From Owenia fusiformis (taxonomy: Eukaryota > Annelida > Polychaeta > Sabellida > Oweniidae): a stretch of DNA of 64,000 bases. The notes beneath the pieces were generated by a model, which saw nothing but the letters and a program-made list of their open reading frames with translations, had not been told where the DNA came from and ran no database searches. The DNA lies in the NCBI GenBank assembly GCA_903813345.2, contig CAIIXF020000010.1, positions 5,821,169 through 5,885,168 on the forward strand, given 5' to 3'. The translations under genes were made by a program, and so were the position numbers. Each line of letters opens with the position of its first letter. Within the stretch, counting starts at the first letter, position 1. This document shows, piece after piece, positions 52,301 to 61,300 of this stretch.

Positions 52301-55300
52301 AAATCTTAAATAACTTCTAAACTGTAAATGATGTTAACTTAATCTTTTTGGTGCTTTGTTTACACTATGATTGACAAAGTAGTGTTAAAACTAATGTTCT
52401 TTCTTTCGTATGATACCATGGACAATATATAAATGGGTGTATATTGTGAAAAGATATGCCAAAATAAAATTGCTATAACAAACTTAAGCAAGCATTCATG
52501 TGTAACATTTAGATAACAATAACAAGTAAATAACAGGTAAATGTGTAAACATTTAATAACTGCCCAACACATTTGTCAGGTTTTGAGTTAGTCAGCAGTT
52601 GATACCAAGTAGTAGATTTTATCATGGATATGAAAAAGTATTTACATATTTTATTACTATATGTTTTTCAAAATAGTTTCAAGCATTTCAAAATGAGGAG
52701 TTTTCTCAACATGTGTCTAATAATTTTTTCAGGTTTTGAGTGAATCAGCAGTTGTTACCAAGTAGTAGATTTTATAATAGATATGAAAAAGTATTTACAT
52801 ATTTTATTACTATATGTTTTTCCAAATAGTTCCAAGCATTTCAAATTGAGGAGTTTTCTCAACATGTGTCTAATAATAACCAAGTTGACAGTAGTTAGTT
52901 ACCAAGTTCACCACTAGGTGGCTAATTTGGGTCAGATAACATGGCAGATAAATAGAGGGATGCTCTTAAACTCAGATTTAGTGGATCAGATTTAATAAAA
53001 CCTTTTCTGTTTAATAACTGAAAATATGTCTAGTGAAGGAAAATATTATCTGTCCGATACAAGAAAATAAATTTCATTTTTTGTAATTTTTAACAAGGAA
53101 TTAACCCAACCACGAAGTCACTTTTTTAAAGAAAAGTAAATTTTCATAAAGTTAGTCCATGTTTCTAAATGTAATTTAATATGTATATTTCAAATATCAA
53201 ATCACTAAATTTTGAATATTTGACCATAGTAGTCAAAATTATATTGACTTGCATCTAGTCTATTGTCCATAGCATTACTAATGCTTATCATTATATACTA
53301 ATGTTAATTTGTCACACACAGATAGATAAAGTATATAAAAATAAAATTCATATCATGTTTAGTTTAAAAAGTTACATCAGACCCTCTTTTTTAGGCCACC
53401 CTGTGCATTAATTTGACCGTCTTGTATTTTGATTGTTCCCTTTTACAATGATTTTGTTTCTGGAGCACTTGTGATTTGAACAGACAGATTACAGGTAGTA
53501 CATTAATAAATTTTATTGATAATCTTTTAATTATAACCATAATATATTGATATTAGTTAGTAGCTGTTTTAGAAAATAATAACTAGACATTCAAGATTGC
53601 AATTAATATTAGGGAGCCCCTGAAGGCATGTATCATTTTAAAGGTAATCCATTTTCCAACAATTTCGTATATAACACTATGTCATGCAATCAATAGTAAA
53701 GTTTTATTATACTTATATGGGAGGCCGGGTTTGTTGAAATTCAAATGCCTCTGGGACTGGCCAAAGTTTGAATTAGCACTTGTTCACATTTGAAATATGA
53801 GAGATATCAAATTCAGGACAGAGGAAAGGAAATTGTTCAGATCAGATAAGTGGGGGGGGGGGGGCATAAGTGTTCAGATGAAACAGGTTTCACTATATGT
53901 GAATACATAGCCATTTTTAGATATGACATCCATTTTGTATATACATGTTATTTTTAGTTTTTTTTGCTTTAACTCCAATTTCATTGATACTTTATTTGTG
54001 AAAACTTGGCAGCTTGATGAATTATCATTTGACAGTTGGACCAATATTTTGAGAAGGAGTCAAAGGCATACAAGGGGAATCCAGGAAACCCGGGTTCAGG
54101 AAAGCAAGGTTCACTGGTTGTTTTCGTTGACACCTGTGCGAAACTACATTCATGATTTATACGACAGTGAACAGGAGGTTGATAATTTTTGTTTTGTCAG
54201 TCTGGGTCAAACATTTACAGTATAGGATTAATAACGAGAACCCCTCTAATAAAAGCAATTAATTCCAGGTTTGAAAACTCCTGAAAATAACACAAACAAC
54301 TCTAATTATGAACTGTTCACATTTTTGCAAAGGTGGATTTGGATGACGGCAAACTTGGGTTTTGATGGTGCAGATTATGCCAACGAGTGCTTCTGAATAT
54401 TTTTGTGATTTTGAAAAATGTGCAAATAAAATTGTGGCTGTTTTTTAAGGATCACAACCTACTTCCTAGTAAAAACCAAGATGTTGACACAGCAACAAGG
54501 TACCTGACTGCAGATGAGAGGAAGAAACAACATGCTCAAAGGAAACAACTAGGACAGCTTAAGAGAGAACAAAAACAGTCACAGAGAAAGCGAAAAGTGC
54601 TCAAGTTAAATGATGATGTGTGTATGAAATTGCTATAAGTATTATAAAATTATAAAAGTAAAATATTAAATGTGTATTCTTATGTTATTGATCAAATATT
54701 TTCAAATATTTGAAAAATATGTTAACTGTTAAATCCCTCTGAGGAATGTATTTTACATGACTGTGTTAGTTCATTTTGTTCACAAGGAAGATTCAAAAAT
54801 GAAGTTTCCTTGACTTTTTTCATATATTTGCTCAACTCACAGAGACTGAGTATGAATTCAGTATGAACTTATTGGTTATCCCTTGTATTTGAACAAGGGT
54901 ATAAATAGTTTAACATGACCATGACCATGCTCATCTATTTTAATTTGTTCATATGGTCCATAAGGCAGGTATTAGAATGAAGAATTATTCTAGGAGATAT
55001 CTTTTTGCAGCTGCATTTTGACATAACACTGTAATGTACAAAATAGGCTATTCAAAAATGTATTTGATATACATTAGGCCTATACAAAAAAGTTTGAAGT
55101 TTTTTGAGAAAAATGAAAATCTGCATCAACTCTTTTGTCTACAAAACCAAGATATTTGATTCCTTTTTCCTTAAACATGTTATACTCATTATTTATGAAT
55201 TCTAGGACTTCCACATTATTAGTGATGAAGAAGATGATGGTACCAACCCTGACTTGAGAGATCTTGAGTTCAGACTCACCAACAACATTGATGCAATGCA

Positions 55301-58300
55301 AGTAAGTGAATTTGATCTAATTGTATCTATAAACAACTCATATGTTATAAATACAAAAGTCAGGTTTTATTTTTAACATATTGTGGATGGTATTTAGTTG
55401 TTGATGTTTGGTGTTTGGTAGTTAAATCTGTAATAAATGGCAGGTAGTGACATTTTGCATGTGGCTTGTATATGGGTGCGTTTTGAAGCCATTATAATAT
55501 TTTTCAGGAGACATCAAATGAGTCACGTAATTTCACCCTAAGGGAGATTAACATGCTGAAGATAATACTCTGCAGTGGTCTGTACCCTCAGGTTGCCATA
55601 GCAGATGAGCATAACACGTCAAAAATAGATTCAGAACAAATGTTCCATACAAAGGTATGCATACTTGTTTTTATTACACTATCAGTATCTAGAACCCTAA
55701 TTTCTAGTGAAGGAGATTTGTGATATAACTGAGCGAACCCAACAAAATAATTACCAATGGCCAATATACAGCCAGAGGAGACCTTTTTTATGGAAAAATC
55801 AACATCAATATTGCCAAATATCAAGGCAAAAATGCCATTTTTTGATGGGTATGACACAGTTCTTACTTTCATCTAGTTCAAATTGAGGCAGGACTGGGAA
55901 ATTACATCCTGGATTCCAGTGATATTGGGACAGATAGTAAAACTTATATACTGTGCTATGCCCTAGATACAATATTGTGTTTGTTATTATGTCACCACCA
56001 AAAAGTGGTGACATATTGTTATGGTCTCCATTTTTTGTCACAGCACTTGGCAATTGGCGATCAGCATGTGGCGGTTGACGGTTGATGGTTGGTGTCTGTA
56101 TTAAATTCTTACAACTTCCAATAACTTGACAAATACTGTTCAGACTGACTTCAATCTTCAAAGTTATCAAAAGTTCAAATCTTACGAGATTTAACTTTTC
56201 ACCTTCAGTGAGCTTCTCAAGGTCAAAAAGGTATTTTTTCAACCTGTTTCTTATTGGCTAATTTTTTTCCAAAATCATCTAAAAGTTCTCAGAAGTTCAA
56301 ATCTGACTTTATATTTGAGATTCGACCTTCAATGATTTTCTCAAGGTCAAAAAAGGGTCAAAAAGGTATTTTTTCAATTTGCATCAAATTGACCATTTAA
56401 AAAATCATCTACAAGTTCTCAAAAGTTCATATCGGACTATAGATTTGAGATTTCACCTTCAATGACGTTCTCAGGGTCAAAAAAGATTGACATTCAATGA
56501 CCTTCTCAAGGTCAAAAAAGGTCAAAAAGGTCTTTTGTCAACTTGTTTCAAATTGACCAAATATTTTTCAATGACCTTCTCAAGGTCGAAAAAGGTCAAA
56601 AAGGTATTTTTTCAACTTGCTTCAAATTGACCAATTATTTTTCAAATCTGACTTTGTATTTGAGATTTGACCTTCAATGACCTTCTCAAGGTCAAAAAAG
56701 GTCAATAAGGTCTTTTTTCAACTTGCTTCAAATTGACCAAATATTTTTTTTCAAAATTATCTTCAAGTTCTCAGAAATTCAAATCTGAATGTAGATTTGA
56801 GATCTCACCTTCAATGACCTTCTTCTGGTCAAAACTTTTCAACTTGCATCAAATTGCATTTCAATGTGGCTATTAATGTTTTAATACACACTCCCCCCAG
56901 TTTTCTGCAAGTTAAAATGCTAAATTCTGCAAGTGAAATTAGTGAATTCTGCAAGGGGAAAAGGCTAATTCTGCAGAAATTCCGCGGAAAATATCGTGAT
57001 AGATATAATTAAAACGGGAAAATTTCATGATAGTTACATAGGCAGTCACTACGTAACTACTCAATACATGCTGCCATCTAGCGACAGAAATCAAATGACG
57101 AAGTTTAAAACTTTCACTTCGCATAATTTGGTAATTTTTGGGTTATTTCTACAAGGGATTTGACTGAAAACGTGTGAAATTGTTGGGGAAATTGTTACAG
57201 GTAAGACTGACTATTCAAACTTTTGGAAAATATATCGATTCCGCGGAAAATTCCGCGGAGATTGACCAAAATAGTTGATTCTGCAATTCCGCGGGCAAAG
57301 GCAAATTCCGTCCGCGCTCTGCAAACACGGAATCCTGGGGGCAGTGAATACACAGCCGCTACTTGTATTTGTATTTTGAAATTATTAATTTTAATGAATA
57401 AAACTGAATAAAAATAAAAAATAAAAAAAATTGACCAATTTTTTTTTCGTTTTGAAATCATCTACAAGTTTAAATAAATTCAAATCTGACTTAAGATTGA
57501 ACTCATAATATTATGACTAACTATGTGGTGACATTTTGTCATGTTAATCCCTTGTCTATCAGGGCATCACTATGGTTGTGGGATACATACATATTCATAT
57601 TGTTCATTTCATTCAATTGTATATTCCAGCACAAGTCTTTCCTATACCTACAGCCCAATGCTGTGTTGGCCCATCACCCTGAAGTCCTACAGCTCAGTGA
57701 CAAAGACATAGTTGCTGATACAAACAATGCGAGTAGTGTAGGCTCACAGCACCCTATGAGCAACAAACATCAGTTGCTAGCATATGTGTATGAACATTTC
57801 CTTTAATTCCAAAAGTTTGATATATCATTCAAGTTTATGTGTTCTGGCTCAGTTAGTGAGCTTATAGGTTTGAGTAGGCAATTGTCTGTTCATTGGTCTA
57901 TCTGTCAACATCATGCATGGGGCTATACATTAAAACTGCTACTGGTATAAGATATAATAGGCACATTATTTCATGTCTATCCATAGTATCCACTTGACTT
58001 GAGATCACCATTCCTCTCTATTTTCTATAGTTTCGCTTTGGAGAATAAAGTTCATAATTCTAATTGAGCGTTACCCCTGCTTCGGACATAATATAGGTTT
58101 GAATGTCTTCTTTTGAATAGTCATGATTTAATTTGGATGAAATTTCTAAAAAATTTTTTAATAAAAAATTATTAGCGCAGTACACTGATGAACTTCTTTC
58201 TCCAAATCGAGAATTGTATTTTATTGAATCAGTCCACTGCATGTTACCCCTGCTTCGGACAATTGTGATATTTTTATATATCTTGTAGATTTGAATATCC

Positions 58301-61300
58301 TCTTGGATCCTTTATTTTAATTAAAACCATATGAAAAGAAAATTATTGTTTCATTAGGACCTTGTTGGAGACCACAAAACCTTACCTTGTGAACACTATG
58401 AGGGTGCCTGCCCTACAGACTCTGCTGCTGTATGCCAGTGCAATAGACACCAATACAGACTGCACAAGGTAAAGTATCATAGATAGGCACAAGTGTCATG
58501 GTAGATAAATAAAGAGAGGTCCAGTGAATAGTTTGAAATATTGTCATCAACTATTCAGAAGAATGCTAGTATAGGCATTATATTAAAGATAATATTATAG
58601 GAATATCCTATGGTTTTGAAAAAAAATATCATGTATATCCATGAGTTGATATTGATATCTTCATGAGTGAGCCCAGCCCATAAGCAGTGGACTTTTGAAA
58701 AACCATAGGATATCCGTTTATGCCATGGGCAGCGAAAGAAAAATTTAAAAAAAAAATTTTGAAAAAAAAATTTGAGGTAAAAACTTTAAAAAAGAATTTG
58801 AAAAAAATCTAAATAAAATTTAAAAAAAGAATTTGAAAAGAAAATTGAAAAAAACTTTGAAATTTTTTGAGAAAAAATGTTGAAAAAAAGTATTGAAAAA
58901 ATGTTAAAAAAAAATTTGAAAAAATTTATTGCAAAAATATTTTCAAAAAAATTGGAAAATTTCTAAACCATCAAATATCACTTTTGAAACTATCAAATAT
59001 CACCTTTGAAACCATCGAATATCACTATTTGTGAAGTGATATTCAATGGTTTGAGAAGTGATATTCAATGGTTTGGTCTTGATCCACATATCAAATATAT
59101 CTTCATGTGATATTCGATCTATATCCTTGTAACCATGGGATAAATAGAGATTATCCTATATGAGGTTCAGGATATTGGGATTATCCCAAGGCCAATATAA
59201 TATATCTGCCCGAGGGCCGTAGGTCCCGAGGGTAGATATATTATATTGGCCAAGGGATAATCCCAATATCCTGAACCGACTATAGGATGATATGTTTATC
59301 CCATACCAATCACATTGTTCAATTGGCCAAAGTTCAGAAACTTTGCAACCAACTGTGGAATTATTTTAAAATATTCATGTCCAGTTTTGTATTCTTGTCC
59401 GTAGCCGGATTTTCCTGTTCAAATCTTTGATTAATAACGGGGAATACTGCTCCTTCCCTTCTTTAAAGCATCAAACATATCGTGATTGTCGCGTTTTTCT
59501 CCATTGTGGTTTACAGTATGCGAATGTTACAAAAAAAATACGGGAACAGCGATTATGACGTAGCGGGCAGATATATTATATCTGCCCGCTCAGAGCGGGA
59601 CGTGAAGCTATATCTGCCCGCTGATGAAAATATATAGAGATTATCTTATATGAGGTTCAGGATATTGGGATTATCCCAAGGCTAATATAATATATTTGCC
59701 CGAGGGCCGCAGGTCCCGAGGGAAAATATATTATATTGGCCAAGGGATAATCCCAATATCCTGAACCGACTATAGGATAATATGTTTATCCCATACCAAT
59801 CTTGGTCATCTGGTTCACATTGTTCAATCGTGGAAATATTTTAGAACATTCATGTCCAGTTTTGTTTTCTTGGCCGTGGGCGGATTTTCCTGTTCTCTCA
59901 AATATTCCCACATTTATTTTCTCGAATTTTTTGATTGATTAGGTGGATGCTCCTTCCCTTTTTTAAACCATCAAACAGATCTCGATTGTCTGTGTTTTCT
60001 CCATTGTCGTTTACAGTCATTGCGCGAAGGTTACAAATTATGAACAAATATGCGAGCGGCGATTATGACGTAGCGGGCAGATGTACTATATCTGCCCGCT
60101 CGGAGCGGGACGTAAAGCTTATCTGCCCGCTGATGAAAATATAAGTTTTTACAAACCGGCTTTATGTACCTGTAACACGTCCAAGTATGGGATAAAAGTT
60201 TTTACAAGCCGGCTTTATGTACCCATAACACGTCCAAGTATGGGATAAAAGTTGATATGTTTAAAGCAAACCTTATCAAATTAATGTATTTGATCAAATT
60301 GATTCAAGATTTAGGCCATTTAGTGCAAAGATAATTTGGTATCCTATTCAGGTAATATGAAAACCATGGGCTTTTAAGAGAATAAAAAAGAACAAAATAA
60401 GAAGTATTTTTATGTCACCTCCAATAGTGGTGACATATGGTTATGGTCTCCCTTTTTTGTGGCCGTGGTTGGTGGTGGGTGGTTGGCATCCAGCATCAGG
60501 CATCAATTTTCTTGAAAGTCCATGGATAAACCGAACAAAAAATGGATAGCATTTGTCATTTAGTCTTTAGTTATTCAGTGGGTTTAAATTATAGGATTGT
60601 AGTTGACTCTTGGTTGGAGCTAAAGTTTCAAGAAACAGATGAAGCTGAGAAAATTATAGCTAGTGTAATACAACTACGTCATACGTGGCAGCAGTTGTTA
60701 CAGGCAAGGCTTGAAGGTAAGTTATATTTATTGGTCAATATTGTGCATTGTAGTGGTAATGTGCTTGGGCTTTAGAACAACCATCTTGCTTCAAGTTTTG
60801 GACCTGTCTTCACAGAGCGTGAGAACTAGCGATATAAGACAACTAACAATATAAGACAACATTGTGAGATGACTTGATTTGAAAAGGGACTTTTCTTTTG
60901 TATGAAAATCTAGAAATAATTAGCTTTTGGGCATGCTTGGTAAATTTGAGGGCTTGTTTATATCTTTAAACATACTTTATAGTGCTATTGTGAAAGATTG
61001 AAATAACATGCATCAAACTGGAATTGAGAATTAGAATTGAATTTAAAGAAAAGAAACAGCCATATTTATATTTCTCATTGATGCTTTTATAACTTTTTTG
61101 AGATCTTTAATTTCTTTGATAGGGCTGTAATGCTGTAAAAACAATGATTTTTTCTTCTAATAAGGAATTTACATTTTTTACATCTTAATATCAATCATTT
61201 TGCGCACATCTTTATTCATTACTTTCCAGATAAATTTGGTGCACCTCACTCAAGTGATGGGGAACATAAGGCAACCCAGAAAAGTCGTAAACTTGAGAAA

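Noticed and set aside
53923-54225. 100-codon ORF just before exon 15
   Set aside because: It is not similar to DHX34 and starts in intron 14. The exon 15 acceptor at 54449 gives exact continuity without it.
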